Shown here: positions 33,061-44,254 of the stretch, piece by piece
Position numbering within the stretch: position 1 is the stretch's first letter
Layout of the letters: the number at the start of each line of letters is the position of its first letter
Source: Cantharellus purpuraceus
Taxonomy: Eukaryota > Basidiomycota > Agaricomycetes > Cantharellales > Hydnaceae
Assembly: GCA_025174535.1 (NCBI GenBank)
Contig: JALBUN010000018.1
Coordinates: 877,001-941,000 of the forward strand
Direction of reading: 5' to 3'
Length of the DNA: 64,000 bases
Program-made: the position numbers and the translations under genes
The notes under the pieces: model-generated
Told to the model about the DNA's origin: nothing
Seen by the model: only the letters and a program-made list of their open reading frames with translations
Database searches by the model: none

Positions 33061-34158
33061 CTATTTTTTTGTGTCCATCACCTTGGCGTCAGACTTGTCT
33101 GTCATGGCATTGGCAGCACAGCCCTTTGCCTTTGCTGCAGACAAGGTTGCCTTGTTGCAATCCTTGGCTTGGTGGCCAGGTTTTCTGCAGAACAGACAGA
33201 GGTTGTTGTCCGTGTGGTGCTGGTGTTCCTGCTGGGTAAGTTTTCCATCCTTCCCCAGCTTGGTGGAGAGGTCCAGAGTGCTCTTGTGAGCTCCAGAGTT
33301 ATTGCCGGTTCTGGAGTTGTTCTGACTGGAACCAGAAGCAGCGGCATTACCAGTGTTTGACTTCTGGCCTGAGTTGGTGGTGGTCTTCTTATCAGACCCC
33401 TTGTTGGACTTTGGGGTCTTGTCCGATGATTTGTCCAATTTGTTGTTAGCTGAATTTTCATGGGAGACCTCAGATTGACATTCCCAATAATGGGCATCAA
33501 TGGATTGGGTGAGCTTGCAAAGGTTTACCAAAGTATCCAGCTTACCGACACATGATATCTCGTCCTTGATGCGGGATGGAAGACCAACATAAAATTGGTG
33601 TCGGAGTGCAGCATTGCCCCATTGGACTTTCAGGGCTAGCTGCTGGAAACTCACAATGTATTTTGCAATTTTGTGATTTTCCCTCATCCAAAGTTGATTG
33701 AGTTCATTCTCAGCATCGGCCTCAGGGTTGTAAGGACCGAAATTGGTCCAAAGTTCAGAGATGAAGTCAGAGTAGTCTTCTGACCATATCAGGTCATTGG
33801 AGTCATTCATGAGTGCTGGCTTGAAGTAGTCCAGTGCGGTCCCCTTGAGATAGGACATGGTGAAGGTGACCTTCACTCAATCAGATGTGAATGCATTGGG
33901 GCAGTCACGGAAATTCAATTGGCATTGCACCAAGAATGGCTGGAGCTTGTGCAGGTCAGAGCCGTCAAATGGGTCAGGTTCCCAGACCTTGGTCTGGGAC
34001 TTAGGAGCTTGTGGGGTATGGATGCTACTGGCGAGCAGGGAGATGGCTTGTGTCAGATTTGGGGAGGGCAGAGTATTGTCCTCTTCATTGATGGCCTCTA
34101 TGTGGTCCATCAGTTCTTCGACAACCTCGGAGATGGTGTCAATGCTGGGAGCAGGCAC
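33061..34158 (-). pseudogene. Gypsy B copy 1 Gag
   Basis: The N-terminal part (34158-33877) reads APSIDTISEVVEELMDHIEA and DPFDGSDLHKLQPFL. It is stopped by TGA where copy 3 has CGG (TSDRVKVTF), then continues in the same frame through a Retrotrans_gag region (LKGTALDYFKPALM, SELWTNFGPYNPEAD) to the CCHC knuckle CLFCRKPGHQAKDCNK near 33180-33130. No ATG is found at the expected start; the first codon used here is GTG, and the true start may lie upstream. A T-run one base shorter than in copy 2 (33062-33068) shifts the frame into the protease. Confidence 0.85.
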
Positions 34159-34235
34159 CTTGACAGTTTGTGCACATTCAGAATTGGCAGTGGATCATGG
34201 TATTGGTAGGAGTGAGTACGGCAGTTCGAATATAC

Positions 34236-34509
34236 TGTTATGCACTAGGTCTGATTGGGGGTCAGAGATTGGGTTGGAGATTGGGTTGGAGTCGGAGCGG
34301 GAATCGGGGTGCATCATGGAGGTCAGAACAGACTTGGCTTCAGCTTATGTGCTGCACCCTCACTAATACTGGGATTTCGGAGATGGAGTGCAGCTTAGAT
34401 AGTTAGAATCAGACTTAGGAACTAGGTGTGATTCAATATTCAAACTGGGGAATGAAGTCCCCAGTCAGGCAACTTAAATACATATTTGAAATCTAATAAT
34501 AATTACTCC
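34236..34509 (-). mobile_element. LTR D, right fragment (5' LTR of gypsy B copy 1)
   Basis: It begins TGTTATGCACTAGGTC (complement of the D end) and stops at ACTCC where the E LTR at 34510 begins. It directly precedes gypsy B gag on the minus strand, which identifies D as the gypsy B LTR. It is the counterpart of 27144-27349. Confidence 0.85.
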
Positions 34510-37380
34510 TGTATGGGAACCACCTTTTCCCTATCAAATCCTATTTATGCAGCACCAATGTGCTATTCTTTGCTTTTCCATTCCTAAATATCAGCATATA
34601 TTTGATGCTTGTACCTGGAATGGACTTATTCAAATATTCTCTATTTTTCCATATTTTTTCAGGAATATTCCATGCAGAACTCAGCCCAGAATGATTTATT
34701 TCTGCTGTGCTACAGTTGTGGACCCATAGGCACTGTTTTGGAACCCACAAAATTATGGTGTTAGGGCAAACTCTAAATCACCACAATTCCGTGAATGAAC
34801 AGCTGAGAAGAATATCAAACCCTGCTGCAGCACAACTCCAGAAACAATTTAACGTTTGTACTTTGGTTACAATCCTTTGTATTGGTCAATGCAGACTATA
34901 TGCAGAAAGGTAATACGTTTCTTAGCAGCAAGAAATGAATAAGACTTCCAGAGTCTAGAGTTCACGGATGCTTAGGGGTCCAGATATTCCAAAAAGAGGG
35001 GAATGCACTTAGAGGCTAAAGGAAGTAGGTGGATGAATCCAACTGTCCAACCAGTGGCACTCTGAAGCAGGTAACAGCAATGTGTGAAGTAGTCTAGCAA
35101 CTGCTTCACACAAGTTCAAGCTTCTAATGCTCTGCAAAGGCAGTACACACTAGTAACTTAAACAAAGAGCACTAATGGCAGGACTATTGACAGACAATCT
35201 CACCCTGTAGATTTGTAGTCATGTGAGGCAGATACTACACTCACGCCCAAAGCAGGAATATCACTACTTCAAGTGCAATCAAGTACAGTTACACAACTGT
35301 AAAAGATCCTTGAACTGGTAATCAACAGTTACTGAGCTAGAGGATGACACTGTATGTCACTCTAGTCACACTGGTGTGCAGAAGATGGGTAGAATGTGAT
35401 GATATGTTATTCTTTCAGAGGCAGAATGGCCTCCTTATATATTGTATTTACAGGGGCTGACTAATGGTTCTGGAATATTCTACCTATTAATAGATGGAGA
35501 CTACTGGAAGGTTGTGGAAGGTGGAAGAAAGGGGTAGAATATTCCAAGCCAATCACAGGTTCTGATCACAGCACTAACACTGATCAGGAGCTGAATAATG
35601 GTTCTGGAAAGTTCTATCTAATAATAGAGGGAAACAGCTAGAATGTTATGGAAAGGGGTAGAATATTCCAAGGCAATCACCTGATTTGATCACCCATCAG
35701 CTGATCTGATCCCTGAGCTAGGCACTGATCAGGCAAAAAGAAGGGTGTCCACCCTGTTTTCTGCACTGGTTTGGACAGCCATGGATAGCCAGATCTCAGG
35801 TGATGATCTGCATGGAAAATAGTGCCCTGAGAGGCTGTGGTTGTTAAGTTACAGAATATTTATTGATCAGAGACATCTGAGCTTGAATTCAGGCCGAATG
35901 CCTGGTCCAAAGGGGGAGAGCTGGCTGTGGGAAGGTTTGTGGGTGCCTATGGGTCCACAACTGTAGCACAGCAGAAATAAATGATTCTGAGCTGAGTTCT
36001 GCATGGAATATTCCTGAAAAAATATGGAAAAATAGAGAATATTTGAATAAGTCCATTCCAGGTACAAGCATCAAATATATGCTGATATTTAGGAATGGAA
36101 AAGCAAAGAATAGCACATTGGTGCTGCATAAATGGAATTTGATAGGGAAAAGGTGGTTCCCATACAGGCACCCACAAACCTTCCCACAGCCAGCTCTCCC
36201 CCTTTGGACCAGGCATTCGGCCTGAATTCAAGCTCAGATGTCTCTGATCAATAAATATTCTCTAACTTGACAACCACAGCCTCTCTGGGCACTATTTTCC
36301 ATGCAGATCATCACCTGAGATCTGGCTATCCATGGCTGTCCAAACCAGTGCAGAAAACAGGGTGGACACCCTTCTTTTTGCCTGATCAGTGCCTAGTTCA
36401 GGGATCAAATCAGCTGATGGGTGATCAGATCAGGTGATTGCCTTGGAATATTCTACCCCTTTCCATAACATTCTAGCTGTTTCCTTCTATTATTAGATAG
36501 AACTTTCCAGAACCATTATTCAGCTCCTGATCAGTGTTAGCACAGTGATCAGAACCTGTGATTGGCTTGGAATATTCTACCCCTTTCTTCCACCTTCCAC
36601 AACCTTCCAGTAGCTTCCATCTATTAATAGTAGAATATTCCAGAACCATTAGTCAGCCCCTGTAAATACAATATATAAGGAGGTCATTCTGCCTCTGAAA
36701 TAGTAACATATTCTACCACTTCTACCCATCTTCTGCACACCAGTGTGACTAGAGTGACATACACTGTCATCCTCTAGCTCAGTAACTGTTGATTACCAGT
36801 TCAAGGATCTTTTACAGTTGTGTAACTGTACTTGATTGCACTTGAAGTAGTGATATTCCTGCTTTGGGCGTGAGTGTAGTATCTGCCTCACATGACTACA
36901 AATCTACAGGGTGAGATTGTCTGTCAATAGTCCTGCCATTAGTGCTCTTTGTTTAAGTTACTAGTGTGTACTGCCTTTGCAGAGCATTAGAAGCTTGAAC
37001 TTGTGTGAAGCAGTTGCTAGACTACTTCACACATTGCTGTTACCTGCTTCAGAGTGCCACTGGTTGGACAGTTGGATTCATCCACCTACTTCCTTTAGCC
37101 TCTAAGTGCATTCCCCTCTTTTTGGAATATCTGGACCCCTAAGCATCCGTGAACTCTAGACTCTGGAAGTCTTATTCATTTCTTGCTGCTAAGAAACGTA
37201 TTACCTTTCTGCGTATAGTCTGCATTGACCAATACAAAGGATTGTAACCAAAGTACAAACGTTAAATTGTTTCTGGAGTTGTGCTGCAGCAGGGTTTGAT
37301 ATTCTTCTCAGCTGTTCATTCACAGAATTGTGGTGATTTAGAGTTTGCCCTAACACCATAATTTTGCAGGTTCCAAAACA
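34510..37380 (+). mobile_element. LTR family E, plus strand, split by another E LTR
   Basis: Pieces 34510-34733 and 36172-37380 together form one E LTR (TGTATGGGAACCACC to GGTTCCAAAACA). It has TGATCAG-rich U3 near 36385-36550, TATATAAGG near 36670, and the R/U5 shared with F. It ends inside the coding region of the gene at 37381-38797, cutting off that gene's C terminus. The left flank ACTCC is half of a split duplication. Confidence 0.9.
34734..36166 (-). mobile_element. LTR family E, minus strand, inside an E LTR (1433 bp)
   Basis: It is complete from TGTTTTGGAACC to GGTTCCCATACA, with an exact duplication GGCAC (34729-34733 and 36167-36171). It inserted into a sister LTR in the opposite direction, creating a local inverted repeat. 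It is nearly the same as 27350-28783 and 52378-53809, so these are recent relatives. Confidence 0.92.
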
Positions 37381-38797
37381 CCCCTGGCTGCCACAGCACC
37401 TGTCTCCGTCCGCCACTTTTTGGTCGGATGACCTTCCAATTCTTTCTCTGCCCCTCCTTGTACCACTAGTCGGGGCTTGACGCTCCGACTCTGGGGATCA
37501 AACTTTCCATCGATCCTACACCCTCCTTTCCAACCCCAACAACGATCGCAGGACCAAAGGCAGCGAGTTGGGCCAGTAGGCCACACACACTCCACGCCCG
37601 CATCACGACACAAGTCACAAGTTACGCCAGGCCCGCCAAATGGCTCCGCTGGAGCCAGAGCCTTGGGTGGTCCACCCCTTCTCGCTGTGGCCTCCAAGTG
37701 TTCCCTCTCCTCCTCCTTGTCCTGCTGTTCTGCCGCCACCTTCTCCATCTTGCGCTTGCGAAGCTGGATCGCCGACCTCGTGACATGCAGCTCCTTCTTA
37801 TGGGTTGCCAACATGCAACTCTCCGCCTTGCACCATATGACCCTCCAATCCACCTCCTGCTTCTCTGTATCGGCACTCGGGTATGCCTTCAATGAAAAAA
37901 CCATGACGTCAAGATCCTTCTTAGTGGTAGCAGCATAGAGCTCCGCTCTTTTGTGAGCCTCGACTGCGGCTACCCAAGCCATCTCCTCGTAAGAATTTGA
38001 AGTTGGATCTGGCTCCGCATCCATCCCGACATCCACACCCGCCTCAGGCTCTGCATTTGCATCGAGCTCCATATTGACATTGGGATCAGCCTCCACCTCT
38101 GCCCTCTCCATCTCTGCCACATCATCTTCCTCAGCTGCACCCAACTCAAATAATGACCGTGCCCGTGGACGTAACAGCGAGGCCACCGCAGTGACAATTG
38201 TTGGACGAGTTGTCTCCGTCTGTGTAACAGAGATGATGGCAACCTCGGGAGTCCCTGCCCGTATTGGCACACTCAGACTTCCTGGGTGACTGGTCGCCCC
38301 TGCCCTGGTCACCTCCTCCTCTACCTCCATGGCGGCTTCTAGCTCATGCGCCTACTCCTCCACTTCCTTCAGTCTCGCGGCCTCCATCATGGCTGCACGT
38401 TCCTTGACCCTGCGGGCTCTCTCGGCCTTTGCTTCCTCCTCTTTCCTTCTCCGTTCCATCTCCTTCTCCGTTCCATCTCCACCACCTCTTTCCACCTCTG
38501 CTCCTGCTCCTCCTTCTGTCTCCGTTCCACCTCCTCCTTCCACCTCTGCTCCTCCTCCTCCTTCCATCTCCATTCTGCCTCCTCCTCCTTCCGTCTCCGA
38601 TCCTCCTCCTCCTCCTTCCACCTCCATTCCACCTCCTCCTCCTCCTTCTGTCTCCATTCCACCTCCTCCTCCTCCTTCCGTCTCCATTCTGCTTCCTCCT
38701 CCTCTTTCCGTTTCCGCTCCTCCTCCTCTTCCTTCCATCGGGCCAAGAGCAACTGCTCCAGCTTGGCCACGCTCATGCTTGCCAAAGGGTTTGACAT
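37381..38797 (-). pseudogene. Coiled-coil protein with Cys cluster, disrupted
   Basis: Not assigned to a named family, though Glu-rich coiled coils with a Cys cluster are common in Agaricomycete hypothetical proteins. The probable start is the ATG at 38797 (MSNPLASMSVAKLEQLLLAR). Then come about 110 residues of Glu/Lys/Arg repeats (WKEEEE, WRRKEEEE), predicted coiled coil. A frame change within the repeats near 38450 and a TAG near 38352 separate this from the next part (38330-37381). That part holds acidic stretches, KKELHVTRSAIQLRKRKMEK, and the Cys cluster CDLCRDAGVEC, then CLWSCDRC and GGC, reminiscent of a zinc-binding module. The C terminus runs into the E LTR at 37380. Repeat slippage or missed introns could explain the frame change. 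Confidence 0.55.
38440..38745. repeat. CCTCCT/CTTCC low-complexity tract (Glu-rich codons on minus)
   Basis: Imperfect triplet and 15-18-base repeats of pyrimidines lie on the plus strand. On the minus strand they code Glu/Lys/Arg heptad-like repeats of the gene above. Pro/Ser-rich ORFs on the plus strand are shadows of this. Confidence 0.85.
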
Positions 38798-38933
38798 TGT
38801 TGAGGATAAGACCTCAATCATGCCCCACCTTTTATATGTCTCCCCCAGTATAACTCCGACTGTGCCCAACCATCTCATCTATTCAATTCGCAGACATGAG
38901 GCCTCAGGGGCTCAGCCTTAAATGGAGAGATAC

Positions 38934-39264
38934 TGTTATGACTATATTCATTAATGACCAGATCCCCATCCGATCCACTCAGATCCCCACACATATGAAA
39001 TCTATACTCCATTTGGAAACCGCCACGTCTCCATCTACCTGTCTGATTGTCACCGCCGATTCCGCCCATCCATCTCTGGTTCCAATTGATGCATCAGGAT
39101 CACCATAGGAACCTGGACATCCGTCCCCGTTGGACTCGGACATACTCATGTAAGGCTGTCAGCCTCGGAGACCCATCACTGGAGTAATTATTATTAGATT
39201 TCAAATATGTCTTTAAGTTGCCCGACTGGGGACTTCATTCCCCAGTTCAAATATCAAATCATGC
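38934..39264 (+). mobile_element. LTR D, left part, cut by element G
   Basis: It starts TGTTATGACTATATTC and stops at AAATCATGC, where the G LTR begins. The rest of D is not found on the other side of G, so the 5' part of G and the right part of D have been deleted together. 38798-38933, between the gene start and this LTR, would be that gene's promoter; no motif stands out. Confidence 0.8.
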
Positions 39265-39996
39265 TGTCAGTTCGCTTATGGAATAGATCCTATAAGCCTG
39301 CGTGCAATGGTCCTAGCAAACAGACAGTGTGTAACGCAGTTGTTCAGCACTCCAAAGATCAATCAGGTCGAGGGGTAGAAGTAGCACTGAGTAATAGGGA
39401 AGTGGAATAGTGCTCTGTGGTTGGATGGGGATGGGAGCAAAAGGTCGGTCCTGATGGCTGATTGTGCTCTGTGACTGGATGACAATGCGGAGCCCGGTTG
39501 GGAGGTATGCGAAAGCTGGTTTCAGGAGAAGCAACCTCTCAGTGGCAGAGGGAAATCTGATCGTTGAACCAAGGTGTTTTACCTCAGTGTAGAGATGATG
39601 GATTGTGGTGTAGAGCGTAGAGCGTAGACTTAGAGCGTGGACTTTGACTTTAGAGCGTTGGCTGAAAACTTGTTGATTGATTCCAAAGGCGAAAACTAGT
39701 GCCCTTTTATATACAAATCCCCAGGGCACAACAACATAATATGAGGAGCAAATGATGCGATATGATGCAAGAAATGCTGATCAAGCCAGCTGACGAAGCA
39801 TGTGAAGTTGAACTACTAATGGGGAAATCATGGAGAAATGAAATGACAGATAGGGGTAATCTTTGTAAGAATAGGGGGTGATGAGTAATAAAAGAACCAA
39901 AAATAGAACAAGGATGTAAGTCATATATGAATGAATTAAAAGATGAAACAGGGGTGAGTCATATAAAAGAACAATTAGAAACGTCCACCAATACCA
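39265..39996 (-). mobile_element. LTR of chromovirus G (about 732 bp)
   Basis: On the minus strand it starts TGGTATTGGTGG after the purine-rich AGGGAAGA and ends AACTGACA. A promoter TATAAAAGGG is near 39710. It follows ORF3 by 53 bases. The exact start is uncertain because two TG dinucleotides fit. The long frame at 39313-39729 lies inside the LTR and is not taken as a gene. Confidence 0.7.
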
Positions 39997-40049
39997 TCTT
40001 CCCTATGGCTCCGAAGGTAAATTGACCCTGAGTCACATGAGGACTTCAG

Positions 40050-40484
40050 TCAGCATCCACAACAAATACTCCTTATTGTCTTAGTGATCCGTCTCCATAT
40101 GGTATCCCGTTCCAAGGGTATTTGGTCCCTTTGCCTGACACGATGTAACCTGAGTCGGATTGAAGTGGGAGGATAGGTCGGCGATGGCGACTGAAATTCT
40201 ACCTCACGTTCAACTCTTCTATCTGTGTTACGATATAGAGGCGAAATGCCGAGGAATGTATATGGTTCAACGGAATTGTGAAAGAATATGGGATCACCAA
40301 TGGCATAAGAGAGACATGGTAGGGATCTTGGACGTTGAAAGAGTTTTGGAAGTATTTTGACATGTGGAGGTGGCTTAACATGCCTGTGGAGCTCGGTGTA
40401 TTTTTGATAGTCCTCTGTGTCCAGAGACCAGTGTGACGTATTATTAGAAGCGATGTTGGAGAGGGGAATAGAATGGGAAGTCAT
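40050..40484 (-). CDS. ORF3 of chromovirus G (144 aa, unknown function)
   Basis: The ORF starts ATGACTTCCC and is read on the minus strand. Its layout is close to gypsy A ORF3: HWSLDTEDY against TWSVDSRDT, PPPHVK against PPPQVH, SYAIGDPIFFHNSVEPYTF against YYIGDPLFIGNYDIPYAF. The length is equal (144 and 145), the tail is Cys-containing (SICCGC), and the distance to the LTR is 53 bases in both. The proteins are diverged over most of their length, so conservation of the core suggests selection. The pol gene that should lie upstream is gone; 40485-40690 is leader or pol-end sequence of G, and gypsy B pol is joined at about 40691. The function is unknown. Confidence 0.7.
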   Translation of the reverse strand: MTSHSIPLSNIASNNTSHWSLDTEDYQKYTELHRHVKPPPHVKILPKLFQRPRSLPCLSYAIGDPIFFHNSVEPYTFLGISPLYRNTDRRVEREVEFQSPSPTYPPTSIRLRLHRVRQRDQIPLERDTIWRRITKTIRSICCGC

Positions 40485-40690
40485 GTGAATGATGATGAAA
40501 GGATTGGTGTGAATAGAAGGCTGATAATGATTGATGGCGATGAAACATGAGTGACGATCGATGGCTAGAATTAGAGACTGAGGTGGAGAGGGAGTTGCAG
40601 TGCTATTTAAAAGTTGATACGAAAAGGCGCTGGTGGAGTTGGACTGTCAGAGTGGTTCAATATACATCCTCAATGCGTCCTGGCTTGTCA

Positions 40691-43600
40691 CCGGGAGGCG
40701 GAGGGTGAAGGACCTGCTGCCTGTGTGAGCAATGATCTCATAAGGACCTAAGTATTTCTCAGAGAGTTTCTTCAATGGGCAGGTGGTCCGGAAGTGTTTG
40801 GCCTTGATGAATACTTTGTCTCCGATTTGCAGGTCCAGAGCTGGAATGCGGTGTTGGTCTGTGGAGACTTGATATTGTTTCTGGGCATCGGAGATGGTTT
40901 CTCAGAGATGTTGGTGTAGTTGATCGAGGTCGGTTACGAATTGGTGGGCTTTGGTGGAGGCAAGTTCTTTCTCAGGGTGGACGGAGATGTTCGGGTGATA
41001 GTCTTTATTAGCAAAAAATGGAGAGATGCCAGTAGTCGCGTTCGGAGCATTGTTGTAGGCAAACTCTGTGATCAGAAGTAGATCAGCCCAGTTGTCTTGT
41101 TGATAGTTACAATAGATTCAGAGGTATTGTTCCAGGGACTGATTCATTTGTTCTGTTTGTCCGTCTCCTTCAGGGTGGTATCCGGAGGTGAAATGAAGCT
41201 TCATGTCAAGAGCCTTTCCTAATGTGTGGAAGAAGGAGGACACGAACTCCGAGCCTCGATCGGACATGACATGTGATGGGACTCCATGTTTAGAGAATAC
41301 ATGGAGAACGAACAATTTAGCTAGTGAGGCGGAGGTCATGGTATCATGCGTCGGAATGAATAGTGACTGTCTGGTGAACCTGTCGACAATCACAAGTATG
41401 GTGTCATATCCGAGCGATAGGGGGAGCTTCTCTATGAAATCCATGGAGATGGAGTTCCATGGTTGCTCCAGGACCGGAAGTGGCTTAAGTGTTCTGTAGG
41501 GTTTGTGCCTTTGCGATTTTGAGCGCATACATGTGGTGCAGGAGTTACAGTAGTGTTGAATGTATTCTCGCATTTTAGGCCATACGTAGTCTCGTCGGAT
41601 TAATCCTTGTGTGCAATTTTGCCTGAAATGGCCTGAGATTGGGTGATCATGATAATACTGCAAAACTCAGAGTCGGAGGCCGTTGGTGTCAGGGACGTAT
41701 ATCCGGTTGTTGTGTCGGAGGTGTCCTTCAGGATCAAGTGACCATTTCGGATCGGAAGGGTTGTCCAAGTGTTTAACTGCAATAGGATCGGATCAGAGTG
41801 ATGAGCAGATGTCGGAGTGGAGTTGGTCGATGTCCATAATGGTGACAGCTCAGAGGGTGGGAGTCATGAGGGTGGATGCTCATAGGGACGATGCCAGCTG
41901 CTCATTAGTAAACACAGGGCAAAAGTTGTGTGGGTTTACAGTGGCATAGTCGCTATTCCCCTCTTTAGGGTAGACATCCCATCGTCTAGTTAAAGCGTTG
42001 GGCTTTGCTCCAAGTCGACCTGGACGGAAACGGATAATGAGATTGAACTGAGATAGGTATTCAGACCATCAGACTTGTCTCTGGGTGAGTAGTTTGGTTG
42101 TGGAGAAGTATTCCAAGTTCTTGTGGTCAGTTATGATGTCCACCGGATCAGAGGGGCCTTCAAGGTAGTGTCTCCATATCCAGAAGGCTTCATATATGGC
42201 AAGGAGCTCTTTGTCATGGACATCATAGTTCAGTTCAGGGGGCGTAAATGTATGTGAGTGAAAAGCAATTGGATGGACTTGTCCGTCGTCTGGAGAGATG
42301 ATGGACAGGATCGCGGCAAGTGCATAGTTGGAGGCATCAGTCTCTAATAGGATAGGGACGTCTGGAACCCAATGAGTCAGTATCGGAGTGGAAGTAAAGG
42401 CCTTCTTCAAGATCTCAAAGCTCTGTCTACATTCGTCAGTGAAATTCCATTGGATACCCTTCCTAGTGAGTCGGGTGAGCGGAACGGTGATCAGAGTAGC
42501 TGTGAATGAAGCAGTGGTAGAAGTTGGCGAACCCTAGGAAGGACTGTATGTCCTTGACTTTCTGCGGTTCCAGCCATTCCTGTATGGCTTTGATTTTGTC
42601 ATCAGACATTGTCAATCCTGCCAGGGAGAGGATATAGCCTAGGTATTCGACTGAGTCAGAGTGGAATTCGCATTTGTCAGCGCGGGTGAAGAGGCCATGC
42701 TTTCAGAGACATCGGAGTACATCTTGGACATGTGTCCGATGTTCTTCTTCATTGTCCAAATATACCAAAATGTCATCTAAGTAAATGAGGACAGTCACAT
42801 TGAGGAGGTTGGCAAAGGTATCATTCATGAACCTCTGGAAGGTGGCCGGAGCATTGGTTAGTCCGAAGGGCATGATGCACCACTCGAAAGATCCATATCG
42901 TGTGTGGAAGGTCATTTTCCATTCATTGCCTTCTCGGATGCAGACTAGATGGTAGGCATGTCGGAGGTCTATTTTGGAATAGATCTTCGCCTTTCAAGGA
43001 CTCTCGAGTAGGTCCATGGTGCAGGGTATTGGGTATCGGTCTTTCTTGGTGATCTTGTTGAGTCCACGGAAGTTGATGCATAGATGGAGTGAGCCGTCCT
43101 TTTTGCAGACAAATAGGACCAGAGCTCCATGAGGAGATAGGGATGGGCGGATGAAGCCTGTAGCCAAGTTCTCATCTATGAATGTTCAGAGAGCCAGTAG
43201 CTCTTTTTGGGATAGCAAGTAGATAGGGCCAAGCAGAGGGGTGGAGTTGTCATCCAGTTCAATCTTGAGATCATATGGTCAGTGTTCTGCTAGGGAGTTG
43301 GCTTTAGACTTGCTGAACACGTCGGTGAACTCATGATACTCCTTAGGAACCATAGATAGGTCCGGTGGAGTTGATTGGGTGGAACGAGCAGCAAGGAATA
43401 TCGGATTGGAGAGGTGGACCTGGAATGTGTGAGAACCATACAATTTGCTTAGTCTGGCGAAGACCATAGCATCCACCAGTGATATAAACGGCGGGGTAGA
43501 TGGAGTATCTATTGGAGTGGAGTCAGCGGAGGTGGAAGATAGTTTTGCACCTGCAGTTGCTGGTGACATTGGGGATGACACAGCCTGTGCTGGAGAACAG

Positions 43601-44254
43601 AATGTGATATGGCCCAATGCCCAGTCAATCAACGGATTGTAGCAGGTGAGCCAGTTATGTCCGAGAACCACAGAACAGCTGGAGTCAAGTGGAGTGACAT
43701 AGAATGTAAGGTTCTGGATTTCTCCAACAGAAAAATGGATAGACAGATCTATAGCTTGTGAAATAACAGCATTAGTAGTGCCATCAAATAATTGGAGCGA
43801 TATTGGAGTTATGGTGTATGTATGGAGTTTATGTAAATCGGAAAAAGAGGAATCGAGGAAACAGTGAGTAGAACCGGAGTCAATTAACGCTTGAATAGCG
43901 GTATCGGGAATGGAGTTGGAGTAGACAAGGAGGGTAAGGGAGTCGGAGTGGGAAAGAGCAGATGCGTTCAGGTGGACCTCATTTGTTGTACAGGGAGTAC
44001 CAACGCAGCCCTCAGCCCATACAGAGGCTATAGGACTGCTTACTATTTTTTTTGGGTCCGTCACTTTTGCGTCGGACTTGTCTGTTGTGGCATTGGCGGC
44101 ATGGCCCTTTGCCTTTGCTGCGGACGAGGTTGCCTTGTTGCAATCCTTGGCTTGGTGGCCAGGCTTTCCGCAGAACAGACAGAGGTTGTTGTCCATGCAG
44201 CGCTGGTGTTCCTGCTGGGTAAGTTTTCCATCCTTCCCCAGCTTGGTGGAGAGG
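40691..44254 (-). pseudogene. Gypsy B copy 2: Gag C-terminus and Pol, broken
   Basis: On the minus strand: CCHC knuckle CLFCGKPGHQAKDCNK, protease AIQALIDSGSTHCFLDSSF (near 43880-43840), RT with [16 protein letters not shown] (near 42780), RNase H (ILLETDASNYAL), integrase zinc region (YYHDHPISGHFRQNCTQ; CNSCTTCMRSK) and core (SMDFIEKLPLSLG; MSDRGSEFVSSFF; GQTEQMNQ). It ends abruptly at SFTLRLP near 40691, before the chromodomain. There is a two-base deletion near 42490 and several stops. It retains many CG dinucleotides that are TG or CA in copy 1. The upstream half of this gag lies inverted at 47629-48520. Confidence 0.9.

Larger units (their letters stand above)
28784..34235 (-). mobile_element. 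Gypsy B copy 1: decayed chromovirus internal region
   Basis: Reading down the minus strand: gag (34158 to 33061), protease (33060 to about 32390), RT (32338 to about 31700), RNase H (31627 to 30896), integrase (30883 to 29160, split by a MITE) and chromodomain (29128 to 28900). Its 5' LTR is the D fragment at 34236-34509; the 3' LTR is missing. Numerous in-frame stops and one homopolymer indel show that it is long dead. A younger copy is at 40691-44254. Confidence 0.92.

Noticed and set aside
38329..38921. Long plus-strand ORFs rich in Pro, Ser, Leu and Phe
   Set aside because: They are complements of the Glu/Lys repeat tract of the minus-strand gene, and their length comes from low complexity.
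39313..39729. 138-codon minus ORF near element G
   Set aside because: It lies wholly in the G LTR, across the TATA box and probable transcript start, and has no partner in other elements.
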